Notes: generated by a model not told the origin, from the sequence alone. A DNA stretch of 64,000 nt from CAZSDP01 sp964605665 (GCA_964605665.1 CAZSDP010000011.1:1-64000), one strand, 5' to 3'; positions 35,760 through 43,728 are shown, counted from the first letter of the stretch. Numbers and translations: made by a program.

Positions 35760-35925
35760 ATTGCGATTGTATGAGCGCGACCAGCGTACAAGTTTGGTCG
35801 CCTAAATTTGCCTCCCTGGGAGCGGAGAACGTACCTCCAGACGGTCTCCAACCTTTGCTTCCAAGATTTCTCACAACCCGTTCTTCCAGTAGCTGATCGC
35901 CGGACCGGTCAGCTACTTTTTTTTT
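35760..35925 (+). ncRNA. Candidate small RNA ending in a strong intrinsic terminator
   Basis: A rightward intrinsic terminator (35889-35925) lies in a gene-free stretch; the nearest upstream protein gene on this strand ends at 34571 and is separated by a leftward gene. The segment before it shows further pairing: GCGACCA/TGGTCGC near 35777-35802 and ggagaacg with cgttcttcc (about 35824-35887), enclosing a pyrimidine-rich single-stranded part. The 5' end is not defined; a weak -10-like TATGAG lies at 35770. It does not show the SRP RNA, tmRNA or RNase P signatures. This is inference from the terminator and structure. Confidence 0.42.
35889..35925 (+). terminator. Rho-independent terminator (plus strand)
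   Basis: GTAGCTGA (35889-35896) pairs perfectly with TCAGCTAC (35909-35916), with an inner ccgg/ccgg contact, and is followed at once by nine T (35917-35925). This is a textbook intrinsic terminator reading rightward. Confidence 0.88.
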
Positions 35926-36033
35926 GCCGATCGATCTCGACGATCATCGGGCCCTCGATGAACCGAATGGCAAGAAATCGAACCCTGACCGGAAAGTACC
36001 GCCAAAGGCTCTAGGAAAGACACGCGGAGAGAG

Positions 36034-36223
36034 TGCTGGGAAACACCGCCGGGAAACATCGCTGTGGGAAACACCGCTGTGGGAAACACCGNNNNNNNNN
36101 NNNNNNNNNNNNNNNNNNNNNNNNNNNNNNNNNNNNNNNNNNNNNNNNNNNNNNNNNNNNNNNNNNNNNNNNNNNNNNNNNNNNNNNNNNNCGCTGTGGG
36201 AAACACCGCTGTGGGAAACACCG
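36034..36223. repeat. 15-bp tandem repeat interrupted by a 100-base assembly gap
   Basis: Units gtgggaaacaccgct repeat on both sides of a 100-N run (36092-36191), with degenerate first copies gctgggaaacaccgcc and gggaaacatcgct. The unit phase continues across the gap. The gap length is a placeholder, so the real array may be much longer. It lies just downstream of the DoxX-like gene. The surrounding region 35499-36251 otherwise holds only the candidate small RNA. Confidence 0.92.
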
Positions 36224-36251
36224 AAACTCGGTGTCAACTTGGGGAGGGAGC

Positions 36252-36830
36252 TCAGGGAGCACCAGAACGCGGAAGCGGCAGGGTAAATCGCTGGGAATTC
36301 GAAGCCATCAGCCAAACTGAGAGCAAGATCAGCCCGGTATTCTCCGCCAGCTTTCGCGCGATATTGACTGGTCCGCCTCCACAACCGCAATCGAGCACAA
36401 TCTCCGTAAATGCTTGGCCGGGAGCTTGGACATCGAGTGCGAGCTTCAAAATCGCCGGAGTAAAGACGATCAGCATCAAGAAACAGATCGCCGCACCTGC
36501 CCGACGAGCGAAGCCAAAGAGCAAGCAGAGTCCGACCGCGAGCTCGATCCACGGAATCGTCACCGCCACCAGATTGATCAAGAGAGGTGGATCGAGTGGA
36601 AGAATTGCGTACTGCTTGATCGCTTTGAGAAATGTCACGGGATCTTGAATCTTGGCGATCGCGTGGTGGACAAACACCCCACCGACGATCAACCGAGCGA
36701 TGAGGGTCGGGATTCCTGATCGATCGAGCCGCATTTTGAGACTGTCGGTGCTCCTGTCGGTGCTCTTGTCGGTACTCTTGTCGGTACTCTTATCGGTGCT
36801 CTTATCGGTGCTCTTGTCACTCGTGTTCAT
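36252..36830 (-). CDS. DoxX/MauE-family membrane protein
   Basis: 192 residues from ATG 36830, whose first base is shared with the upstream stop (TGATG). The N-terminus is a run of Ser-Thr-Asp-Lys units from a 12-bp DNA repeat. Four transmembrane helices follow, as in DoxX: PTLIARLIVGGVFVHHAIAK, LLINLVAVTIPWIELAVGLC, AGAAICFLMLIVFTPAILKL and a last one (ENTGLILLSVWLMAS). The loop CGCGGG is a Cys pair seen in MauE/DoxX relatives implicated in disulfide or sulfur redox. Coupling to a rhodanese gene supports sulfur or thiol chemistry at the membrane. Confidence 0.88.
   Translation of the reverse strand: MNTSDKSTDKSTDKSTDKSTDKSTDRSTDSLKMRLDRSGIPTLIARLIVGGVFVHHAIAKIQDPVTFLKAIKQYAILPLDPPLLINLVAVTIPWIELAVGLCLLFGFARRAGAAICFLMLIVFTPAILKLALDVQAPGQAFTEIVLDCGCGGGPVNIARKLAENTGLILLSVWLMASNSQRFTLPLPRSGAP
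36743..36814 (-). repeat. 12-bp tandem repeat (six units) coding for Ser-Thr-Asp-Lys
   Basis: Six units of tgtcggtgctct and close variants in the 5' end of the DoxX-like gene; on the minus strand each encodes Lys-Ser-Thr-Asp or its rotation. As multiples of three, changes in copy number would alter the cytosolic N-terminal tail without shifting frame. Confidence 0.95.
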
Positions 36831-37585
36831 CACGGATTCGCTCCCTCAGTCAGCGAGAGCCCATTCTCCGTCCATTCCTCGATGCCACCCTCGAACACGT
36901 AGACATTCTCCTGCATCAATCCGTAAACCGAGATCAAATCCAAGGCGAGATTGATGCTGTCTTCGCAATTCCCCCCATTGCAGTACACAATGATGAAGAA
37001 CGCTTGTTCCAATTGCGGTCTCAACTCTTCGATCTGTTCAGCGACCGTGTTGTAACCGAGATGGACCGCCCCTGGTATATGACCAGATTCGTAGTCGTCT
37101 CGTTTTCTGGCATCCACGAAGACTGCGATGTCTTCCCCCAGAAAACCCTCACAGTCAGCAAGAACCATCTCTTGTAGCCCGTACTGTTGTGCCTTCGAGA
37201 CCTTCTCTTCGGTTGGCTCAGTGCTTGTTGATTCGACCTCAGTTGGGTCCTGGCCGTCGACTGCGGAACTCGTTCCGGAGTTTTCTGCCGATTGGGAAGT
37301 CTCCGGCGGGGAGATTGACTGGTCGCTCTTCTGAGAGGTCTCAGTCACTGAAGCACCGACCCCACTCGGCTCTGCGCTTTCGCGTTTCGAAGACTCCGTG
37401 GATGAAGCGCCGTTGTTTTGCAGCTTCATCACATCCGCTTTGAAGTACTGGCGGCTGAGTTCGATCTTCGCCTCAGGGTTCCCACGAACACCATTGAACC
37501 CGACCCCGATCAGAGCAGCGACCACGACGAGACTGACACCTTGAATGAGGGTACGAAGTGAGAAGAGGGGGTCTTGGGCAGACAT
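36830..37585 (-). CDS. Membrane-anchored rhodanese-like protein
   Basis: About 251 residues from ATG 37585 with aggaa 8 nt upstream. A transmembrane anchor (LIQGVSLVVVAALIGVGFNG) is followed by a long, Ser/Thr/Glu-rich disordered linker (about 60-135) and a rhodanese domain (about 150-245): VFVDARKRDDYESGHIPGAV, then the active-site loop VYCNGGNCEDS with the persulfide-forming Cys, and VYVFEGGIEEWTENG. The extra Cys in CNGGNC may form a disulfide with the catalytic one. The stop overlaps the DoxX-like start, so the pair is translationally coupled; transfer of sulfur or thiol oxidation is the inferred joint task. Confidence 0.87.
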   Translation of the reverse strand: MSAQDPLFSLRTLIQGVSLVVVAALIGVGFNGVRGNPEAKIELSRQYFKADVMKLQNNGASSTESSKRESAEPSGVGASVTETSQKSDQSISPPETSQSAENSGTSSAVDGQDPTEVESTSTEPTEEKVSKAQQYGLQEMVLADCEGFLGEDIAVFVDARKRDDYESGHIPGAVHLGYNTVAEQIEELRPQLEQAFFIIVYCNGGNCEDSINLALDLISVYGLMQENVYVFEGGIEEWTENGLSLTEGANP

Positions 37586-37597
37586 CAGCAAAGTTCC

Positions 37598-37627
37598 TTC
37601 TGGAAAGTTGTCTTCTGGAAAGTTCTT
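37598..37627. repeat. 15-bp tandem duplication
   Basis: ttctggaaagttgtc and ttctggaaagttctt lie side by side, ending 13 bp upstream of the rhodanese start codon. A third, degenerate piece (cagtggaa) follows. The repeat is close enough to affect the 5' leader. Confidence 0.8.
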
Positions 37628-37930
37628 CAGTGGAATGGAGAAGCCCTCCCTGGTGAACCACCACCGAAAACTATAACACGAGACCCATCACACCGGGCGA
37701 AATGGGGAACCCGGCATCGGAGAACAGTATTCGAATCGGTGAAACCAAGTCCCCAAGAACGCAGCACAGCCATGCATCGGAACAGTCAAGAGGTACCCAC
37801 AGCTCGGTGGAATTCGGAAGGTGGGGAAAATTGGGAGACGATCGAAGGAAGGAAGTCGAAGTTCTTTCACCGGCCGGTCGATCGTGCCTGGCTCACGACC
37901 CGTCCCGATCTGCAGAAACCAGCAATCAGA

Positions 37931-37986
37931 CAAAAAAAAACAGCCGAGGGCTATCGACGAAAAAGGTCGTCAAATGCCCTCGGCTG
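37931..37986 (-). terminator. Rho-independent terminator (minus strand)
   Basis: GCCCTCGGCTG (37976-37986) pairs perfectly with CAGCCGAGGGC (37941-37951) and is followed on the minus strand by a run of nine T (37932-37940). A small inner hairpin (gacga/tcgtc) makes a branched structure. It lies 18 bp after the stop of the coiled-coil/HTH gene. Confidence 0.93.
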
Positions 37987-38004
37987 CCTCAATTGTTCTG
38001 AGAC

Positions 38005-38463
38005 TCAAGACTCGTTACTGCTTGCGATCCGCCAGGCACCGCTTTCTTCCTGCACGAACTCGTCGTGACGGCGCAGATGCTGGAAAATCGCCAGATACAG
38101 ATTCTTGGTCGCCTCTTCTGGATGCTTTTCAGCAATCCGGTCTCGGATCTCTGCAGGAGTCAGAGGAGTGTCGGCACCCTCGAGGACTTCTTGCACCTGT
38201 TTCTGAACCCACCCGCGCGGACGCCGTCCCGAAGCGGTGAGCCGTCTCCCCGAAACGGCCCCACTTGCTGCAAGGAACTCGCGAACTTCCGGATACTGGC
38301 TCAGAAAATGGCGGATCTCCTGCTCGGTATCTTCAAGTTCTTTCTTTAGCCGTAGCCGTCGAGTCTCCAATCGATTCAGTTGCTTGCTATTCTCTTTAAG
38401 GGCAACCAGCTGACGCAGTTGCTTCAAATCGAGCTTCTCAAGGTTCGTGATCTCAACTTCCAT
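38005..38463 (-). CDS. Coiled-coil protein with C-terminal winged-helix-like domain
   Basis: 152 residues from ATG 38463, with ggag upstream; the frame extends to 38565. The N-terminal half is a long charged coiled coil (LEKLDLKQLRQLVALKENS, RLETRRLRLKKELEDTEQEI). A basic linker (RRLTASGRRPRGW) leads to a helix-turn-helix-like C-terminal part (TPLTPAEIRDRIAEKH, NLYLAIFQHLRRHDEFVQ, GAWRI), similar in outline to HARE-HTH or MarR-like wings. A DNA-binding or regulatory role is plausible. It is a single-gene unit with a strong terminator. Family not identified with certainty. Confidence 0.68.
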   Translation of the reverse strand: MEVEITNLEKLDLKQLRQLVALKENSKQLNRLETRRLRLKKELEDTEQEIRHFLSQYPEVREFLAASGAVSGRRLTASGRRPRGWVQKQVQEVLEGADTPLTPAEIRDRIAEKHPEEATKNLYLAIFQHLRRHDEFVQEESGAWRIASSNES

Positions 38464-38554
38464 AGGAAGTCTCCCTCTCTCCTCGAACCGTTTTTGCAAA
38501 TCACTTCCACCCTGGGAGCGATTGTGGTCCGCTCTCGGCTTGTCCGCCTCAAAG

Positions 38555-38809
38555 TCACCATACATAACAAACCGACACGATCCTTAAAGGCTCATATGAC
38601 TTCTTAACAGAAGTAAAAACGTCGGTTGGTCGCGCGGGTGAATGCTTGGTCGGACAACTCGATCCCAAATTCCATTCCATCACCAGAGCGAACAATCCGG
38701 CAATTGAAAGGACTAATATGGCTGCCGAGATCGTCTGCATCTGCAGTCCATTAGTCACATTCATAACAAAAGACAGGATAAGAGGCAATAGGAAAGCCGA
38801 ACCTGCCAT
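38555..38809 (-). CDS. Possible small two-helix membrane protein
   Basis: About 84 residues from an ATG at 38809. It has two strongly hydrophobic helices (SAFLLPLILSFVMNVTNG; TISAAILVLSIAGLFALV) followed by a polar tail with SSCPTKHSPARPTD. The frame remains open to 38878 through repeat sequence. No ribosome site is evident at any start and base composition is AT-richer than neighbours, so it may be a remnant or spurious; the hydrophobic pattern is its main support. It lies in an otherwise gene-free 500-bp stretch (38464-38976). Confidence 0.32.
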   Translation of the reverse strand: MAGSAFLLPLILSFVMNVTNGLQMQTISAAILVLSIAGLFALVMEWNLGSSCPTKHSPARPTDVFTSVKKSYEPLRIVSVCYVW

Positions 38810-38831
38810 GTCGTACGGATATAAAGCTAAC

Positions 38832-38859
38832 GTAGAAGGTAGTCTGTAGAAGGTAGTCT
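38832..38859. repeat. 14-bp tandem duplication
   Basis: Two copies of gtagaaggtagtct, followed by a partial third (gcagaagctcgt). They lie about 115-145 bp upstream of the amidase gene. Confidence 0.8.
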
Positions 38860-38976
38860 GCAGAAGCTCGTTTGTCAATCAATCGTAAGTAAACGAACGG
38901 AAGTAAGCGATGGGAGATTCGGTCGCGACCAACCGCTCCAAATCGCCGTTTTAAATCAACAGAAGGGACTTCACGG

Positions 38977-39960
38977 ATGAAACGAGAAGATGACTGTAGG
39001 ATCTTCCCTCTCATCTGGGCCATATTTTTTCTCTCGATGTCACTCTCCTGTATATCCACACCCCAACCAGGGGACCCCGCGATGCGCGCCGGGGATGAGA
39101 TCAGTATCTGCGGAACCCTATTTCATACAACAAACCCGGTCATCCTTTGGACCGACTCCGGTGGCTTCGACGCATATCGCCCTCATCATCACCTAGAACC
39201 GGGAAAAAAAGGTCCTCGCGAGCATCCAGATCGTGTCCAGCGCTATGACACTATTCGGAAGAACTTGCCGTCCGATGTCGAGGCGAGGGTCGCCACAAGA
39301 GGCTGGGTACTCGAAGACCTATGTAAAGTTGTCGACAAGGTGGTTGTCCATTTCGATGCATGCGGCACGAGTCAACGCTGCTTCGAAGTACTTCATGATA
39401 TTCGAGGGTTATCGGCACACTTTCTCATCGATCTCGATGGAACGATTTATCAAACTCTCGATGTCAAAGAACGTGCATGGCACGCCGCCCACCTCAACGA
39501 TCGTTCGATCGGTATCGAGCTTGCGAACATCGGAGCGTATCGCGATCGATCGCTGATCGATGAATGGTACGCCAGAGACGGATCGTTCTGGGTTGTGCGA
39601 CCGGAGAAGATCGCGGGGCTTTACCGAACAGGTTTTGAAGCGCGCTCCGCGACGTCAGAAATCCACCGGGCAACGATCAATGGCTCAAGTGTCCAACAGG
39701 TCGATTTCACAGAAGAACAGTATCAAGCTCTCGAGCAACTCCTCCTCACTCTCTGCCGCGTTCTTCCGCGAATCTCTCCGACAGTGCCGAGAGATCTCTC
39801 CGGCGATGTTCCTCCGGAAGTGATCGACTTCAGTACGCGCACACCTGAAAGCGGAGCCGGGATTATCGGTCATTACCATGGATCCACAAATAAGGTCGAT
39901 CCAGGTCCCGCCTTTGATTGGGATCGAATAGAGAGAGCACTCCGAGGAGTAGATCAGTGA
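38977..39960 (+). CDS. N-acetylmuramoyl-L-alanine amidase (PGRP/amidase_2 type), lipoprotein
   Basis: 327 residues. The signal peptide (FPLIWAIFFLSMSLSC) has a lipobox-like LSC. The amidase_2/PGRP domain (about 115-300) contains the zinc His in KVVVHFDACG, AHFLIDLDGTIYQTLDVK, the second His region ERAWHAAHLNDRSIGIEL and a late GIIGHYHGSTNKVDPGPAFDW with the last His and Lys. This cleaves the bond between MurNAc and L-Ala in peptidoglycan fragments, in the periplasm. A CxxxxxxC pair (CGTSQRC) follows the first His. The N-terminal 80 residues hold a substrate-side extension (DAYRPHHHLEPGKK). It lies upstream of, but convergent with, the methyltransferase pair. Confidence 0.9.
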   Translation: MKREDDCRIFPLIWAIFFLSMSLSCISTPQPGDPAMRAGDEISICGTLFHTTNPVILWTDSGGFDAYRPHHHLEPGKKGPREHPDRVQRYDTIRKNLPSDVEARVATRGWVLEDLCKVVDKVVVHFDACGTSQRCFEVLHDIRGLSAHFLIDLDGTIYQTLDVKERAWHAAHLNDRSIGIELANIGAYRDRSLIDEWYARDGSFWVVRPEKIAGLYRTGFEARSATSEIHRATINGSSVQQVDFTEEQYQALEQLLLTLCRVLPRISPTVPRDLSGDVPPEVIDFSTRTPESGAGIIGHYHGSTNKVDPGPAFDWDRIERALRGVDQ

Positions 39961-39973
39961 GCATCAGTGCTCT

Positions 39974-40798
39974 CTAAGAGCGTTGACGCAAAGCTTCAAA
40001 GAGAACTATCGCCGCCGCAACTGCAGCATTGAGCGAATCTGCGTTCCCATGCATCGGAATTCGAACCTTCTGATCACTGGTCGCCAGCCAATGTTGGTCT
40101 AAACCATACTGTTCGCTCCCGATGACAAGAGCGACACTCCGCCTCATATCTGCCTGCCAATGCAACTGCTCTGCATCTGGCGTCGTGGCCACTAAAGAAA
40201 TTTGATGAGATTGAAGCCACGACCGCACCGCCTCGCTCTCACCGTGAGCAACGGGGACGGTGAATAGAGTTCCCACACTGGCTCGAACCACATTCGGGTT
40301 CCACAGGTCGGTGCAGTGATCGCAGACGATGACGGCGTCGACCCCAGAAGCATCCGCGGTCCGCAACATCGTTCCCAAGTTGCCCGGCTTTTCGATCGCC
40401 TGTACCACGAGGATCAACGGATTCGACGGGAGAGAGGCTCTTGCTTCCAGATTTGCCAGATCCCAATTGGGGATGGGAGCCGTGGCGATCAATCCATCTG
40501 GCCGATCGCGATAACTGAGTTTCTCGAAGACCGATTTCGCCACTTCTACAGCAAGTGCGCCGCACTCAGCAACGGCTTGATCGATCAACGACGGTTCATT
40601 GTCACCCAGAAAGTGCTCCGGACTATAGAACAACTCATCCAGGGGCAACCCAGACTGCACAGCCCGTAGGACTTCACGGTAACCTTCGATCCGAAAGCGA
40701 TTCTCCCGATCACGATGGCGGCGGTCTCGAAGCCTCACCGCCGACTTGATCCGCGGATTCTGCAAACTTGTAATCGGTCCCAATTCGTGATCAGTCAT
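39974..40798 (-). CDS. SpoU/TrmH-family RNA 2'-O-methyltransferase
   Basis: About 274 residues from ATG 40798, overlapping the upstream stop (ATGA). The N-terminal substrate-binding domain begins ITSLQNPRIKSAVRLRDRRH and RFRIEGYREVLRA. The C-terminal SPOUT trefoil-knot domain has LILVVQAIEKPGNLGTMLRT (motif 1 with Asn and Arg), ALVIGSEQYGLD (motif 2) and RIPMHGNADSLNAAVAAAI (motif 3), the three SpoU signatures. It uses S-adenosylmethionine to methylate ribose in rRNA or tRNA. The upstream coupled gene is also an RNA methyltransferase, forming a small ribosome-modification operon. Target nucleotide not predictable. Confidence 0.93.
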   Translation of the reverse strand: MTDHELGPITSLQNPRIKSAVRLRDRRHRDRENRFRIEGYREVLRAVQSGLPLDELFYSPEHFLGDNEPSLIDQAVAECGALAVEVAKSVFEKLSYRDRPDGLIATAPIPNWDLANLEARASLPSNPLILVVQAIEKPGNLGTMLRTADASGVDAVIVCDHCTDLWNPNVVRASVGTLFTVPVAHGESEAVRSWLQSHQISLVATTPDAEQLHWQADMRRSVALVIGSEQYGLDQHWLATSDQKVRIPMHGNADSLNAAVAAAIVLFEALRQRS

Positions 40799-41664
40799 CG
40801 GTTGGCGACCTTCGAAGTCCATCGCGCCGCAGCACCACTTGGAAGCGGTCTCCCATCACCGGCGGGGATCGTCATTTCTAACGCTTCAGTTGTTCCCCGA
40901 TCCTCACTCGCAAAGATCTCTTGCACCAAATTCGCGAGCACTTGTGGAGTGAAGCCTGGGGAGTGCCCGGTCAAAAGAAAGAAGCTGGGAGAATCGGACA
41001 TGACCTCGCGACACTTTCTCAACAACTCCATCACCAACCCCTCGAGCTGCCAGACCTCGCCCCTGCGCCCCCGGCCATAGCTCGGGGGATCGAGAATCAC
41101 CCCGTCGTATCGGCGGCCTCGGCGGATCTCCCGATCGACGAAGAGCAGCGCGTCCTCGACAATCCACCGAACTGGAGCTTCAGAAAGTCCCGAAGACTCT
41201 GCATTCTCTCGAGCGATTCGTGTACTCGTCTTGGAAGCGTCCACCTGACAAACCGAAGCTCCCGCCGCCGCCGCGGCCAAGGTACTGCCGCCGGTGTAGC
41301 CGAAGAGATTCAGCACTTCAGGGGTATGTCCGCTCGATCGAACCTTCATCACCTCGCGAGCGATCCATCGCCAATTCTCCTGCTGTTCGGGGAAGATTCC
41401 CAAGTGCCCGAAATCGTTGGGCCGCAGATTCCAGCAGATGTTCTCGAATGTCATTCGCCAGGGGTTTGGCGCTTCTCTTCGCGACTGCCAATGCCCCCGC
41501 CCAGAAGAGTCGCGGGTAAAAGTCAGATCAGCAGCAGAATACGCGGAAGGATCTCGGCGAGGCCACACGGCAACCGCACAAGGCCGATCGACGATCGCAG
41601 ACCCAAATCGTTCGAGCTTTCGCCCATCTCCAGACTCGATCAGCTCATACTCCTGAGTATCCAT
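40795..41664 (-). CDS. Class I SAM-dependent rRNA methyltransferase (RlmI/RlmK-like)
   Basis: 289 residues. SAM-binding motif I LNLFGYTGGSTLAAAAAGA and motif II-like VCQVDASK are followed by motif IV ILDPPSYGRGRRGEVW, whose DPPSYG is typical of the RlmI/RlmK-type 23S rRNA methyltransferases. The N-terminal part (VWPRRDPSAYSAADLTFTRD) replaces the PUA domain usually present in RlmI, so the protein is shorter than that family. The C-terminus shows SFFLLTGHSPGFTPQVL. The gene overlaps the SpoU-type gene by 4 bp and is first of the pair. The methylated base is not predictable. Confidence 0.88.
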   Translation of the reverse strand: MDTQEYELIESGDGRKLERFGSAIVDRPCAVAVWPRRDPSAYSAADLTFTRDSSGRGHWQSRREAPNPWRMTFENICWNLRPNDFGHLGIFPEQQENWRWIAREVMKVRSSGHTPEVLNLFGYTGGSTLAAAAAGASVCQVDASKTSTRIARENAESSGLSEAPVRWIVEDALLFVDREIRRGRRYDGVILDPPSYGRGRRGEVWQLEGLVMELLRKCREVMSDSPSFFLLTGHSPGFTPQVLANLVQEIFASEDRGTTEALEMTIPAGDGRPLPSGAAARWTSKVANR

Positions 41665-41815
41665 AGGCGGATTGTACCGAAGGGCCTCGCAAGAGGGACG
41701 CCTTCTTCACTCTCCACTCTCAATTGGCGCTACTCGACCCCGACAAGTCGTAGACGCTCGATGATCGAGTGCCGAGGTGCTAGGTTGCCGCAAACTCGCT
41801 TCGATCGGAGAGACT

Positions 41816-42400
41816 TTGGACCCAACGCCCCAATCTTCCCCCAGTCCCCCGTCCATTGCGTCGCGCTGGACCACGAAGTTCGTCGCTACGGTGGATGCCG
41901 GCACCGAGAGAATGGGAGGCCTGCTTCCCTGGCTGCTTCTGATTCTAGTTTTGGTGGGGGCCTTCAATGCTCTCGCACGGTATGGGGGAAAATCGATCGG
42001 AATCGATCTCTCATCGAACCTGTACATCGAACTGCAATGGTATCTGTTTAGCGCAGTGTTCCTCTTGGGTGGCGCATACACCTTAAAAAAGGGCGCGCAT
42101 GTTCGAGTCGACGTGGTCTCCAGTCGTCTCTCTGCTCAAACTCGATTTTGGATCGAAAGACTCGGACTGTGGTTACTCCTCATTCCCTACTGCATTTTCA
42201 TGATCTACATTTCTTGGACTCCCGTGGCCGAGTCGATCGCACTCACCGAACAGTCGCCAGACCCTGGTGGCCTTCCTCGATACTACGTCAAAGCCTTCAT
42301 TCCGCTCGGCTTCTTGATCTTATTGCTGCAAGGTCTCGCTGAGGGGCTGCGCCCACGAGCGGTTGCTGATCTTTGTCAGGGGGAGGTCGGCGATGAGTGA
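41816..42400 (+). CDS. dctQ: TRAP transporter small permease (DctQ-like)
   Basis: About 194 residues from a TTG at 41816 with ggag 5 nt upstream; a GTG at 41777 would give 207. Four transmembrane helices of the DctQ type (GLLPWLLLILVLVGAFNALA; ELQWYLFSAVFLLGGAYTL; LGLWLLLIPYCIFMIYISW; AFIPLGFLILLLQGLAEGL). The conserved signature ELQWYLFSAVFLLGGAYTL and HVRVDVV matches the family. It forms the membrane complex with DctM, importing a solute delivered by DctP using a sodium gradient. The 3' end overlaps dctM by 8 bp, so the two are coupled. The binding protein is encoded convergently 2 kb away. Confidence 0.92.
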   Translation: MDPTPQSSPSPPSIASRWTTKFVATVDAGTERMGGLLPWLLLILVLVGAFNALARYGGKSIGIDLSSNLYIELQWYLFSAVFLLGGAYTLKKGAHVRVDVVSSRLSAQTRFWIERLGLWLLLIPYCIFMIYISWTPVAESIALTEQSPDPGGLPRYYVKAFIPLGFLILLLQGLAEGLRPRAVADLCQGEVGDE

Positions 42401-43721
42401 AGAACTCCTCCCGCTCCTGATGTTCGGTTCTGTCTTCCTGTTCGTCTTCAGCGGATTTCCTGTCGCATTCGTCCTCGGTGGCGTCTCGATTGCGTTCGGG
42501 TTTCTAGGAGTACAGCTCGGTTATTTTCCTGCCTCCTACTTGCATGCGATGTTTTCTCGCACCATCGGGATTATGGAAAACCAGGTCCTTCTCGCCGTTC
42601 CCACCTTCATCTTCATGGGCACGATGCTCGAGAAGTCGAAGCTTGCCGAAGAGCTCCTGAAGACGATCGGCCAACTCTTCGGCTCGGTGCGTGGAGGGCT
42701 CGCTCTGGCGGTTGTCTTTGTGGGTGCGCTGCTCGCGGCTGCGACCGGAGTCGTGGGAGCTTCTGTCGTCGCGATGGGGATGATCTCCCTGCCAGTGATG
42801 CTCCAATATGGATATCCGAAGTCCCTCGCCACCGGCGTGATCGCCTCGAGTGGAACTTTGGGACAGATCATCCCACCCAGTGTCGTTCTCGTGGTTCTCG
42901 CCGATCAAATCGGCACCTCTGTCGGTGATCTCTTTCTCGGGGCGATGACTCCGGGACTCGGCCTCGCTGGGCTCTTTGCCCTCTATGTCATCGGCGTGGC
43001 GATTTTTCGACCGCAGCAAGCCCCCGCACTCCCCGCATCAGAGCGCACCCTGACCCACCGCGAGTTGTTGAGAAGGGTGTTTCTGGTCTTGCTACCACCT
43101 CTCGCGCTGATCTTGATTGTCTTAGGGAGTATCTTCGCAGGAATCGCGACTCCCACCGAAGCAGGAGCACTCGGTGCACTCGGTGCGATGCTTCTCTCGA
43201 TCGTCTCCGGGAAATTCTCTTTGCCGATTCTCAAAGACACGATGCAAACCACGACCAAGCTCACCTGCATGGTGATGTTTCTGTTGGTCGGCTCGACCAC
43301 GTTTGCATTGGTCTTCCGCGGTTACTATGGAGATGAAATGGTCGAGCGCCTTCTGCTCAATCTACCTGGAGGATTCATTGGGGCGTTGATCTTCGCGAAT
43401 CTACTTCTCTTCATACTCGGATTCTTCATCGACTTCTTCGAGATCTGTTTCATCGTCATCCCACTTCTGGCCCCGGTCTTCATCCAGAAGTTCGGTGTGC
43501 ATCCCGCGTGGTTCGGAGTGATGGTCGCGATGAATCTGCAGACGTCTTTCTTGACGCCCCCATTTGGATTTTCCCTCTTTTACTTGAAGGGGGTCTGCCC
43601 ACCTGAAATCAAGACGACCGATCTCTACAAGGGCGCAATCCCCTTTATCGTGATTCAAGCTCTGGCGCTCGCTGCGGTCCTGATTTGGCCGGAGATCGTC
43701 ACTTGGCCACTCAGCAGCTGA
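42393..43721 (+). CDS. dctM: TRAP transporter large permease (DctM-like)
   Basis: 442 residues from ATG 42393, with ggggagg upstream. Twelve or so transmembrane helices of the DctM family: LLMFGSVFLFVFSGFPVAFV, NQVLLAVPTFIFMGTMLEKS, LAVVFVGALLAAATGVVGAS, GTLGQIIPPSVVLVVLADQ (the conserved G-x-IPPS loop), LGSIFAGIATPTEAGALGAL, and the C-terminal NLQTSFLTPPFGFSLFYLKG. These are the transport-path motifs of the family. It forms the ion-coupled solute channel with DctQ. The next gene (43729) converges on it with only 7 bp between. Confidence 0.95.
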   Translation: MSEELLPLLMFGSVFLFVFSGFPVAFVLGGVSIAFGFLGVQLGYFPASYLHAMFSRTIGIMENQVLLAVPTFIFMGTMLEKSKLAEELLKTIGQLFGSVRGGLALAVVFVGALLAAATGVVGASVVAMGMISLPVMLQYGYPKSLATGVIASSGTLGQIIPPSVVLVVLADQIGTSVGDLFLGAMTPGLGLAGLFALYVIGVAIFRPQQAPALPASERTLTHRELLRRVFLVLLPPLALILIVLGSIFAGIATPTEAGALGALGAMLLSIVSGKFSLPILKDTMQTTTKLTCMVMFLLVGSTTFALVFRGYYGDEMVERLLLNLPGGFIGALIFANLLLFILGFFIDFFEICFIVIPLLAPVFIQKFGVHPAWFGVMVAMNLQTSFLTPPFGFSLFYLKGVCPPEIKTTDLYKGAIPFIVIQALALAAVLIWPEIVTWPLSS

Positions 43722-43728
43722 AGGGCAT

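Larger units (their letters stand above)
37586..38004. other. Intergenic region with short repeat and terminator
   Basis: About 420 bp between two minus-strand genes. It holds a 15-bp duplication (37598-37627) next to the rhodanese ribosome site, and the intrinsic terminator of the coiled-coil/HTH gene (37931-37986). The middle part contains no convincing gene. Confidence 0.55.

Noticed and set aside
35760..35925. 6S RNA, SRP RNA or tmRNA
   Set aside because: The sequence lacks the conserved SRP loop, the tmRNA tRNA-like ends, and a clear 6S central bubble; left as an unnamed candidate small RNA.
36034..36223. CRISPR-like array
   Set aside because: The 15-bp units are directly adjacent with no spacers and no cas genes lie nearby.
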